Shown here piece after piece: positions 14,080 through 20,080 of a stretch of 20,080 nucleotides of DNA (position 1 is its first letter; each line of letters opens with the position of its first letter). Source of the stretch: Thermoplasmata archaeon (lineage in GTDB: Archaea; Thermoplasmatota; Thermoplasmata; Lutacidiplasmatales; UBA184); the NCBI GenBank assembly GCA_030037875.1, contig JASHPV010000096.1, forward strand, positions 1-20,080, in the 5' to 3' direction. Position numbers and translations under genes: made by a program. Below the pieces are notes generated by a model. That model made no database searches and was not told the origin of the DNA. It worked only from the letters and a program-made list of their open reading frames with translations.

Positions 14080-15105
14080 ATGGCCACCGCCACGGTTCCG
14101 GCGACGAAGGTCCCGGCGGCCCCGGGGTCTGCCGTTCCGGCCCGTCGCCGGGGCCGGGTGGGGGCGAACGTTCTGCTTGTCCTGCGCATTCTCGCGGCCA
14201 ATCCGCTGACCCTCGCCGGGTTCATCGTGGTGGTGATCGTCTCCGTTGCCGCCCTGCTCATCGCCATCGTCCCCGCCGTCTCGCTACTGATCTTGGGGCA
14301 CTCCGTCTCGGTGCTGCCCTACCCCGCGCTCGATGCGGGCGCGTTCCTCCCCGGCCAGGCGCCTTCAGCCGCTCATCTGTTCGGAACAGACGCCTCGGGG
14401 GCCGATGTCTTTTCGAACGTTGCGACCGCTCTGCCGACGGACCTGGGGATCGGGTTCAGCGTCGCCGGCATCTCGCTGATCATCGGAACCCTTCTCGGGT
14501 TGGTGGCGGGCTTCTGGGACGCGCCCGGGAGCCTGTCGGGGCTTGCGTCGACCTCGATCATGCGCATCACCGACATCTTCCTGTCGTTCCCCACACTGGT
14601 CCTCGCGCTGGCCATCACGGCGGCGTGGGGCCGCGGGGAGATCCAATCGGAGCTGGCCGTCATCGTGACGTGGTGGCCGTTCTACGTCCGCCTCACCCGG
14701 GGCGAAGTGCTGTCGATCAAGGTCCAGCCGTACGTCATCGCGGCGCGCGCCGCCGGCGTCTCGGAGTCCCGGATCCTATTCCGACACGTGGTCCGGAACC
14801 TGCTGGAACCTCTGGCGGTCTACTTCAGCCTCGACGTCGGCACGGTCATCGTGACGTACTCGACCATCTCGTACGTCGGTGTGGGAGTGCCCCCGTCCAT
14901 CCCGGAGTGGGGCAACCTGATGTACTCGTACCAGGACTCGCTGCTCACCCAGCCCTGGACGGTCCTGTCGGTCACCGCCGCGATTTTCATCACCGTCTTG
15001 GGGTTCAGCCTCCTGGGGGACGGCCTTCGGGACATCCTCGACCCGCGCAGCCGCCGAATCCTGGCCTCCACGGCGGTCGCCGGGACCGGAGGGGAACGCC
15101 CATGA
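14080..15105 (+). CDS. dppC: Dipeptide/oligopeptide ABC transporter permease, DppC type
   Basis: This 341-residue membrane protein is of the DppC/OppC family. A Pro/Ala- and Arg-rich cytoplasmic N-terminus (about 1-35) precedes the first helix (LAGFIVVVIVSVAALLIAI). Then comes the family landmark HLFGTDASGADVFS, corresponding to HxxGTDxxGRD in which the usual Arg-Asp is replaced here by Ala-Asp. The core helices follow (LGIGFSVAGISLIIGTLLGLVAG), then the DIFLSFPTLVLALAI stretch, the EAA loop YVIAARAAGVSESRILFRHVVRN, and the C-terminal GDGLRDILDPR. It starts directly after the DppB stop with no gap, so translation is coupled, and pairs with DppB to form the pore. Confidence 0.94.
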   Translation: MATATVPATKVPAAPGSAVPARRRGRVGANVLLVLRILAANPLTLAGFIVVVIVSVAALLIAIVPAVSLLILGHSVSVLPYPALDAGAFLPGQAPSAAHLFGTDASGADVFSNVATALPTDLGIGFSVAGISLIIGTLLGLVAGFWDAPGSLSGLASTSIMRITDIFLSFPTLVLALAITAAWGRGEIQSELAVIVTWWPFYVRLTRGEVLSIKVQPYVIAARAAGVSESRILFRHVVRNLLEPLAVYFSLDVGTVIVTYSTISYVGVGVPPSIPEWGNLMYSYQDSLLTQPWTVLSVTAAIFITVLGFSLLGDGLRDILDPRSRRILASTAVAGTGGERP

Positions 15106-15135
15106 CCCGCTCCCTTCCCGTCTCCCGTGCCCGAG

Positions 15136-15143
15136 GGAGGTGA
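15136..15143 (+). promoter_or_regulatory. Shine-Dalgarno site deciding the TTG start of dppD
   Basis: GGAGGTGA lies seven bases before the TTG at 15148 (counted from GGAGG). It is the strongest ribosome-binding sequence in the window and is the reason for preferring a TTG over the upstream GTG at 15127. Confidence 0.8.
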
Positions 15144-15147
15144 TTCG

Positions 15148-16296
15148 TTGCCCGAATCGCTCCTCAAGGTCGAGCATCTCACCGTGGACTATGCCGTCGG
15201 GGCCGGTACCTTCCGTGCCCTGAACGACGTATCGCTCGAGCTGGCCCCCGGTCGCGTCGTGGGCGTCGTAGGGGAAACCGGCTGCGGGAAGAGCACCCTC
15301 GGTCACTCGATCCCCCGGTTACTGCCGGAGCCGCCGGCGAAGGTGAAGACCGGCAAGATCATCTTCCAGGGAACGGACCTGATGCGGCTTCCGAAGTGGC
15401 GGATGCCCGGGGTTCGCGGCACGGGCATCGGGATGATCTTCCAGGAGCCGATCAACTCGCTCAACCCGGCGTACCGGGTCGGCGATCAGATCGCTGAATC
15501 CGTGCGGATCCGGAAGCTGCGGGAGCACGGCCTGACCCCGCGCGTGAAGCCCGACGTCAAGGGCTTCGACTACTCGAAGCGCGAGCTCCCAAAAGCCGCC
15601 GATGTCGTGACGGGTCCGTTCATCCCGCCGAACGTGAGCCAGACGCTCAAGACACGATCTCCGCCGATGACGAAGGAGATCCACGCCGAGGTCCTCGACT
15701 TCCTCCGGCTCGTGCGGATCAACGACCCGGAGCGGATCACGAACCTCTTTCCCCACGAACTGTCGGGCGGCATGCGGCAGCGCATCATGATCGCCATGGC
15801 GCTGAGCGGCAAGCCGGCGCTGCTCATCGCGGACGAACCCACGAGCGCGCTCGACGTGACGATCCAAGCGCAGGTGCTGACGCTGATGAAAGAGCTGATG
15901 GAGGAGGTGCGGACCTCCATCCTGTTCATCAGCCACGACCTGGGCGTCATCGCCGAAATGGCCGACGACGTCGGCGTGATGTACGCCGGTCACATGGTCG
16001 AGTTCGGCCCGGTCGCTGAGATCTTCGAGTCGCCGCGCCATCCGTACACCAAGGCGCTGCTTCGCTCGATCCCGAACAAGTACAAGGACGAGGGCGTCCT
16101 TCCCTCCCTGTCGGGGTCGGTACCGAACCTTTCGAAGCTGCCGGACGGCTGCACATTCAACCCCCGGTGCCCGCTGGCGCGGGATGTATGCCGGAAGAAG
16201 CCCGAACCGCCTCTCGCGACGCTCCCGCCCGGTCCCCTCGGCCAGGTTCACAAATCGGCCTGTTTCTTCCCCGAGGAGGTGCCGACGATGCCATGA
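15148..16296 (+). CDS. dppD: Peptide ABC transporter ATPase, DppD type
   Basis: This 382-residue ABC ATPase has Walker A GETGCGKST (42-50), Q-loop Gln99 (IFQEP), signature LSGGM (205-209), Walker B LLIADE (225-230), and H-loop His263 (SHDLG). A C-terminal oligopeptide-transporter domain follows, with HPYTKAL (298-304) and Cys at 335, 341, 348 and 372; in related DppD proteins such cysteines hold a [4Fe-4S] cluster. An insertion of about 50 residues (124-176, Lys/Pro-rich) separates Q-loop and signature. The start is a TTG at 15148: it follows a near-perfect GGAGGTGA site by seven bases, whereas the upstream in-frame GTG at 15127 has none and would overlap that site. It sits 42 bases after the DppC stop and overlaps the next gene by ATGA. 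Confidence 0.94.
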   Translation: MPESLLKVEHLTVDYAVGAGTFRALNDVSLELAPGRVVGVVGETGCGKSTLGHSIPRLLPEPPAKVKTGKIIFQGTDLMRLPKWRMPGVRGTGIGMIFQEPINSLNPAYRVGDQIAESVRIRKLREHGLTPRVKPDVKGFDYSKRELPKAADVVTGPFIPPNVSQTLKTRSPPMTKEIHAEVLDFLRLVRINDPERITNLFPHELSGGMRQRIMIAMALSGKPALLIADEPTSALDVTIQAQVLTLMKELMEEVRTSILFISHDLGVIAEMADDVGVMYAGHMVEFGPVAEIFESPRHPYTKALLRSIPNKYKDEGVLPSLSGSVPNLSKLPDGCTFNPRCPLARDVCRKKPEPPLATLPPGPLGQVHKSACFFPEEVPTMP

Positions 16297-17393
16297 GCGC
16301 GGCCCAACCCCTGGTCCAGGTCGACGACATCCAGAAGTACTTCCCCCTCACGCGGTCGCTCAGCGAAACGATCCGGGGCCACGCGAAGCTTGCGATTCGG
16401 GCCGTGGATGGCGTGTCGTTCGACGTTCGCCCCGGCGAAACGGTGGGTCTCATCGGCGAGTCCGGCTCCGGGAAAACTACGCTTGGCTGGCTCATCTCCC
16501 GGCTGCATGAGCCGACCGGCGGCCGGATCCTGTTCGAGGGGGAGGATGTCGCCCACCTCCAGGGGTCAAAGCTGCGGGCGTGGCGCCGGAACGTTCAGGT
16601 CGTCTTCCAGGATCCGGTCGGGTCGCTCGACCCCCGGATGCGCGTCTGGGAAATCGTGAGCGAGCCGATCCGGGCCCAAGAGCCCGGCCTGGGAAAGGCC
16701 GAGCTGCGCCGGCGCGTGGCGGAACTCCTTCCCACCGTGGGCCTGATGCCGGAGATCCTGGACCAGTACCCCCACGAGTTTTCCGGTGGGGGACGGCAAC
16801 GGCTCTCGCTGGCGCGCGCGTTGAGTCTCAAGCCCAAGCTGATCGTCCTCGACGAGCCGACGAGCGCGCTGGACGTTGCCGTCCAGGCCCAGATCCTGAA
16901 CCGGCTCGTCGCCCTGCAGTCCGAGTTCCACTTCGCGTACCTGTTGATCACGCACAACGTGTCGGCCGTCAAGTACGTCGCCGACCGGGTCGCCGTCCTC
17001 TACCTGGGGAAGCTCGCCGAGGTCGGGACGGTCCGCGAGGTGCTCGAGCACCCGACCCATCCCTACACGAAGGCGCTCCTCGCCGCGCTGCCGGTGCCCG
17101 ACGTCCGACGCCGGCGGGCCCGCTACCGGATCTCGGGCGAGATCCCGACCTTGATCCGGCCTCCGCCCGGCTGCCGGTTCGCGACGCGCTGTCCGTTCGT
17201 CATCGACCGGTGCCGGGTGGAGGAGCCTCTCCTGCGGAGCATCGGGAAGGACCCGACGCACCTGGCGGCCTGCCACCGGGCCGAGGAGGTCGTCGATATT
17301 CCGCCCGAGACCCTAATGGCGATGGAGGGGGCGGGCGCCACCCCTTCGCCCATCGCGCCGGGAAGCCACCTACAGGGAACCACCGCCGGCTAA
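16293..17393 (+). CDS. dppF: Peptide ABC transporter ATPase, DppF type
   Basis: This 366-residue partner ATPase begins QVDDIQKYFPLT (9-20), the usual DppF/OppF opening. It has Walker A GESGSGKTT (55-63), Q-loop VFQDP (104-108), signature FSGGGRQR (163-170, the common Gln of FSGGQRQR replaced by Gly), Walker B LIVLDE (183-188) and H-loop His221 (ITHN). The C-terminal domain has HPTHPYTKALL and Cys at 294, 300, 307 and 327, parallel to those of DppD. The last 35 residues are low-complexity. The ATG at 16293 overlaps the DppD stop (ATGA) with a GGAGG run about 15 bases upstream. Its own stop is 22 bases from the stop of the oppositely directed binding-protein gene. Confidence 0.94.
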   Translation: MSAAQPLVQVDDIQKYFPLTRSLSETIRGHAKLAIRAVDGVSFDVRPGETVGLIGESGSGKTTLGWLISRLHEPTGGRILFEGEDVAHLQGSKLRAWRRNVQVVFQDPVGSLDPRMRVWEIVSEPIRAQEPGLGKAELRRRVAELLPTVGLMPEILDQYPHEFSGGGRQRLSLARALSLKPKLIVLDEPTSALDVAVQAQILNRLVALQSEFHFAYLLITHNVSAVKYVADRVAVLYLGKLAEVGTVREVLEHPTHPYTKALLAALPVPDVRRRRARYRISGEIPTLIRPPPGCRFATRCPFVIDRCRVEEPLLRSIGKDPTHLAACHRAEEVVDIPPETLMAMEGAGATPSPIAPGSHLQGTTAG

Positions 17394-17415
17394 GCCGACG
17401 CTCGTCGGGCCGGCG
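17384..17415. terminator. Two-stem inverted repeat between convergent genes
   Basis: The outer arms CGCCGGC (17384-17390) and GCCGGCG (17409-17415) are perfect complements. Inside them CCGAC and GTCGG (17395-17399, 17404-17408) form a second stem with a 4-base loop, and the dppF stop codon sits in the only bulge. The structure fills the gap between the two opposing stop codons and is symmetrical, so it could stop or process both transcripts. No oligo-T follows on either strand, so classical archaeal termination is not proven. Confidence 0.5.
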
Positions 17416-19407
17416 TTACGACAGGTAGTCTGTGTTGTAGACCAGCTGGAAGCCGATCCCGCTGCCCATGGGGTTCTGGACGATGCCATGGACATCGATG
17501 CTGTAGACCTGGAAAGAGGTCGGGATGGGGAGCCAGGCGTCGGTGTAGTTGTAGTACATGAAGTTCGTAATGTCGCCGTAGTACTCGGCGGCGGCCGCTA
17601 CGTTGGTGCTCTCGGCGGCCTGGTAGAACCAGTCGTCGACCGTCTGGTTCGAGAACTCGGACATGCACTCGTTATAGCCGCCGATGCTCCACGCGTTGAG
17701 TTCGGTGGGGTCGTCGGGCCCGACGTAATCCCCCGTGTAGTAATCGAGCCCGATGTAGAACGGCCCCCCGTTGGCCGGTGTCTGGGAGATGCACACGCCG
17801 GGTTGGCCATCGTACGTCTCCGTCGATTGTTCCTCGACCAGCTGGTCGATGCTGATCGGGACCAGGTTGAGCGGGATGTCGACCTTCGCGAGGGTGCTCT
17901 TCAGGAGTTCGGCAATGGTGTTCCAGTCGCCGGTCTGAAGGTAGGCGAAGTTGATCCCATTCGGGAACAGGTGGTTGAGCCCCCCGGAGGAGATCGGCCA
18001 GGGGGAGTTGTTCATCTCCTGCATGGCGAGGGGAATGTCGTAGGTGTAGTTGGGGAGATTCGTGGGGTTGTAGTCGGGATATCCCGTCGGAATGGGTCCG
18101 ACCCAGTTCGTCCCGTAGCCCCCGAATCCGTACGAGATCAGCTGAGCGTAGTTGATGGCGTGAACGACGGCCGCGCGAACCGAGAGGTTAGAGAAGGGAT
18201 TCAGGGGCTGGCCCGGTTGGGTCGACGCGTTCTGGTCCATGTAGATCCACGGGGCAAAGCTGAGGGCACCGAAGACCGGCGGGAGCGGGTTCACGTGCAG
18301 GCATTTCAGCCCCTCGAGCTCGTTGATCTGGGACGGCCCGATGTAAGCGAACGACCCGAGGGCGGCCGCGCCCGTTTGCATGTTCTCGACGACGATCGTG
18401 GGGTTCTCCTGGAAGGAGACGTCGATCGAGGTCTTCGCCGGCTGGAGATTGTTGTAATCAGGGTAACTGGGCGCGACCGACTGGGCCCAGTAGTGAGAGT
18501 TCGGTATCAGGCCGTAGCCGCTCGAAGGGGACCACGAGTTGGGCTGAAGCTCGAAGGGCCCGCTGCCCACCATATTGTTCGATACGTAGGCGTTGACCTG
18601 GTTGACGACGACTCCGCCATGGGCGGAGATCCACACCGGGTCGACGGCCGAGAAACCGGGCGTTGCGACCTGGTCGAGCAGGTAGGGATACGGGGCGGGG
18701 CCATTGTAATCCACCGACCCCGCGCCGATGTTGAGCTCGATGGTCTGGCTGTTGATGACCTGGAAGGATTGGTTGTCTGCGGTCATGACGTCCAGCAGGC
18801 TCGCCGGCGGATTCGTCACCACCGCCACCGAGTCCATCGAATTCAGCAGAACGGCCAACCAGTTCTGGGTCGCCAGTTGGGCCGACGTAGAGGAGTTGGC
18901 GTCGTACGTGAGTCCCGGGAGGAAGAAGTTCTCTTCCTGGAGATAGACCAGGGGCTGGTTCATCACCATGCCGCGGTAGAGGGAGTACCACATCGTGTAG
19001 GCGTTAAGCGGGTCTCCGTTCGAGAAGTACTCGTCCGGCCACAGGGTGAAATTCACATGGGTCCCGTCCGCGGACGTGGACCAGTTCTTGGCGAGCTCCG
19101 GAACCTGGTAGTTCGGTCCGAGCGTGGGACCTGGTACCGTCGATGGCCCGTACTCGGTGCCATTGTAGAAGACCAGCGTCTGGTAAACTTGCTGAACGAC
19201 CCCCCAACCGGGGGTGGTGTAGACGACGTCCGGGTCGAGCGAGTCCGGGATCTCCGGCTGGTCGACGACGATGGCGCTCGTCGTCGAGAGAGTGCAGGAG
19301 GCGGCCTGCGAGGCGGCCTTGCTCAGCCCGTAGTACGCCCCGCTGGCGGACAACACGGTCAGGACCGCGACCACGATGGCTGCAATTCGTATAGAACGGG
19401 GATTCAC
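17416..19407 (-). CDS. ABC transporter substrate-binding protein, family 5 (peptide-binding type)
   Basis: This protein of about 663 residues is of the SBP_bac_5 family, which captures peptides, nickel or sugars for Dpp/Opp transporters. The N-terminus is basic with a hydrophobic segment (about 7-27), then Ala/Ser-rich up to Cys38 (QAASC), so it is exported and either membrane- or lipid-anchored. The family opening IPDSLDPDVVYTTPGWGVVQQVYQTL is followed by LAKNWSTSADGTHVNFTLWPDEYFSNGDPL. Later landmarks are VGSGPFEL and NPFSNLSVRAAVVHAINYAQLI. Many Asn-X-Ser/Thr sites (for example NWS, NFT, NAS, NLS, NYT) fit an extracellular glycoprotein. I chose the GTG at 19407 because it puts the hydrophobic segment at the very N-terminus and lies about 45 bases after a TATA-like GTTTAAG; the upstream open frame includes the promoter. 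It is encoded opposite to the four transporter genes but surely serves them or a close relative. Confidence 0.9.
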   Translation of the reverse strand: MNPRSIRIAAIVVAVLTVLSASGAYYGLSKAASQAASCTLSTTSAIVVDQPEIPDSLDPDVVYTTPGWGVVQQVYQTLVFYNGTEYGPSTVPGPTLGPNYQVPELAKNWSTSADGTHVNFTLWPDEYFSNGDPLNAYTMWYSLYRGMVMNQPLVYLQEENFFLPGLTYDANSSTSAQLATQNWLAVLLNSMDSVAVVTNPPASLLDVMTADNQSFQVINSQTIELNIGAGSVDYNGPAPYPYLLDQVATPGFSAVDPVWISAHGGVVVNQVNAYVSNNMVGSGPFELQPNSWSPSSGYGLIPNSHYWAQSVAPSYPDYNNLQPAKTSIDVSFQENPTIVVENMQTGAAALGSFAYIGPSQINELEGLKCLHVNPLPPVFGALSFAPWIYMDQNASTQPGQPLNPFSNLSVRAAVVHAINYAQLISYGFGGYGTNWVGPIPTGYPDYNPTNLPNYTYDIPLAMQEMNNSPWPISSGGLNHLFPNGINFAYLQTGDWNTIAELLKSTLAKVDIPLNLVPISIDQLVEEQSTETYDGQPGVCISQTPANGGPFYIGLDYYTGDYVGPDDPTELNAWSIGGYNECMSEFSNQTVDDWFYQAAESTNVAAAAEYYGDITNFMYYNYTDAWLPIPTSFQVYSIDVHGIVQNPMGSGIGFQLVYNTDYLS

Positions 19408-19449
19408 GGAACCCCACCCAACGGCCAGCGCGAGGAGGAGAACCCCACT

Positions 19450-19456
19450 CTTAAAC
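19450..19456 (-). promoter_or_regulatory. Putative TATA box of the substrate-binding protein gene
   Basis: The minus strand reads AGGGTTTAAGAG. Initiation about 25 bases on, near 19427, leaves about 20 bases to the GTG at 19407, containing a GGGTGGGG run that could bind the ribosome. Confidence 0.5.
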
Positions 19457-19521
19457 CCTAGGATGGGGCCCTGAGGGCCGATTCGCCCCCACCGGCGAGT
19501 CGATCGGCGGACGTACGACGA

Positions 19522-19530
19522 TAACATATT
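19522..19530 (+). promoter_or_regulatory. Putative TATA box of the aldehyde dehydrogenase gene
   Basis: CGATAACATATTC is centred about 40 bases before the ATG at 19566; initiation would be near 19551. It lies in the same 158-base intergenic region as the divergent binding-protein promoter. Confidence 0.5.
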
Positions 19531-19565
19531 CTACCGTAGCGGACTGCCGCCCCCCGGCGATACGA

Positions 19566-20080
19566 ATGGCGACTTCGAAGATGCTGGTGGGCGGGGAGTG
19601 GGTGGAATCTTCGTCGGAGGGGACGATACCCGTCGTCAGCCCGTTCACGGGGAAGTCCATTGGGGAGGTTCCGAAGGGTACCCGTGAGGACATCCGAAAG
19701 GCCATCGACGCCGCGCGGGAGGCCTTCGACAAGGGACCGTGGCCCCGGTTGACCGCTCGCGCGCGAGGGGATGTGTACCTGAAGGCCGCCCAGATTCTCC
19801 AATCCCAGGCGGCCCAGATTGCCGAACTAGAGAGCCGGAACCAAGGGAAGACCATCAAGCAGGCCGCGGACGTGGACATCCCGGGCTCGATCGATAACCT
19901 GATCTTCTACGCCGGGGCCGTTCGGACGCTGGACGCGAAGAGCCCCCAAGAGTTCCTCGGAGATGGGACGACCATCTTCCGACGGGAACCCGTCGGCGTG
20001 GTCGGCTCGATCACGCCGTGGAACTATCCGTTCATGATGGCGGTCTGGAAGGTCGGACCGGCGTTGGTGACCGGCAACAC
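19566..20080 (+). CDS. NAD(P)-dependent aldehyde dehydrogenase (partial, runs off right edge)
   Basis: The plus strand from ATG 19566 to the window edge is open for 171 codons and reads as the N-terminal third of an aldehyde dehydrogenase. The opening is MLVGGEWVESSSEGTIPVVSP, then TGKSIGEVPKGTREDIRKAIDAAREAFDKGPW. Next come a helix ending ELESRNQGKT, the FYAGAVR segment, and REPVGVVGSITPWNYPF with the cofactor-binding PWNYP at 151-155. The catalytic Cys and general-base Glu lie beyond the edge and cannot be checked. A second in-frame ATG at 19581 is possible. These enzymes oxidise aldehydes to acids; the overall pattern resembles betaine-, aminobutyraldehyde- or succinate-semialdehyde-type members. 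The gene is divergent from the peptide-binding protein and could oxidise the aldehyde formed after transamination by the aminotransferase upstream. Confidence 0.93.
   Translation, partial: MATSKMLVGGEWVESSSEGTIPVVSPFTGKSIGEVPKGTREDIRKAIDAAREAFDKGPWPRLTARARGDVYLKAAQILQSQAAQIAELESRNQGKTIKQAADVDIPGSIDNLIFYAGAVRTLDAKSPQEFLGDGTTIFRREPVGVVGSITPWNYPFMMAVWKVGPALVTGN

Noticed and set aside
17488..19461. Plus-strand frame of 657 codons opposite the binding protein
   Set aside because: It mirrors the family-5 binding-protein gene and shows only Val/Arg/Asp-rich antisense composition, no motifs and no start context.
1..20080. tRNA or rRNA genes, CRISPR arrays, insertion sequences, integrases
   Set aside because: I looked for tRNA-like arm motifs, regularly spaced repeats, transposase motifs and long terminal repeats and saw none.

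Overview
The window looks like chromosomal DNA from a GC-rich archaeon, most plausibly a Thermoplasmata-type euryarchaeote. That placement is an inference. It rests on a geranylgeranyl reductase of archaeal membrane-lipid synthesis paired with its own ferredoxin, a Pcc1-like KEOPS subunit, and archaeal TATA boxes about 30-45 bases before several operon-leading start codons. Genes inside operons overlap, abut or carry Shine-Dalgarno sites instead. I see no rRNA, tRNA, CRISPR array, insertion sequence or integrase. The only clearly AT-rich stretch is the 9181-9373 intergenic region.

Left part (1-7852, all minus strand). From 7852 leftward there is an uncharacterised 166-residue protein tightly coupled to a 742-residue glycogen-debranching-type glycosidase. 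Next come a flavin reductase-like protein and a thioredoxin reductase, then a 2x[4Fe-4S] ferredoxin followed by geranylgeranyl reductase and an unknown Pro-rich 214-residue protein. Last is a DUF1028 protein with a C-terminal putative peptidoglycan-binding-like domain, whose stop overlaps (GTGA) the start of a Pcc1-like gene running off the left edge. The ferredoxin-reductase pair makes sense as a lipid-saturation unit, and the neighbouring flavin and disulfide reductases give the region a redox flavour.

Middle part (7975-12967, plus strand). A saccharopine/lysine-6-dehydrogenase-like oxidoreductase is followed by an AT-rich regulatory region of about 190 bases with a strong TATA box. Then comes an apparent operon of a class-III aminotransferase with a long low-complexity N-terminal extension, a PYROXD2/CrtI-like FAD oxidoreductase and a small cupin.

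Right part (13057-20080). A complete dipeptide/oligopeptide ABC transporter core (two permeases, two ATPases) is on the plus strand. The matching family-5 substrate-binding protein is on the opposite strand, converging on it, with an inverted repeat filling the 22-base gap. An aldehyde dehydrogenase diverges from the binding-protein promoter and is cut by the right edge. Together the middle and right parts suggest uptake of peptides or amines followed by transamination/dehydrogenation and aldehyde oxidation. The substrate cannot be read from the sequence; a lysine-like route is one testable possibility.
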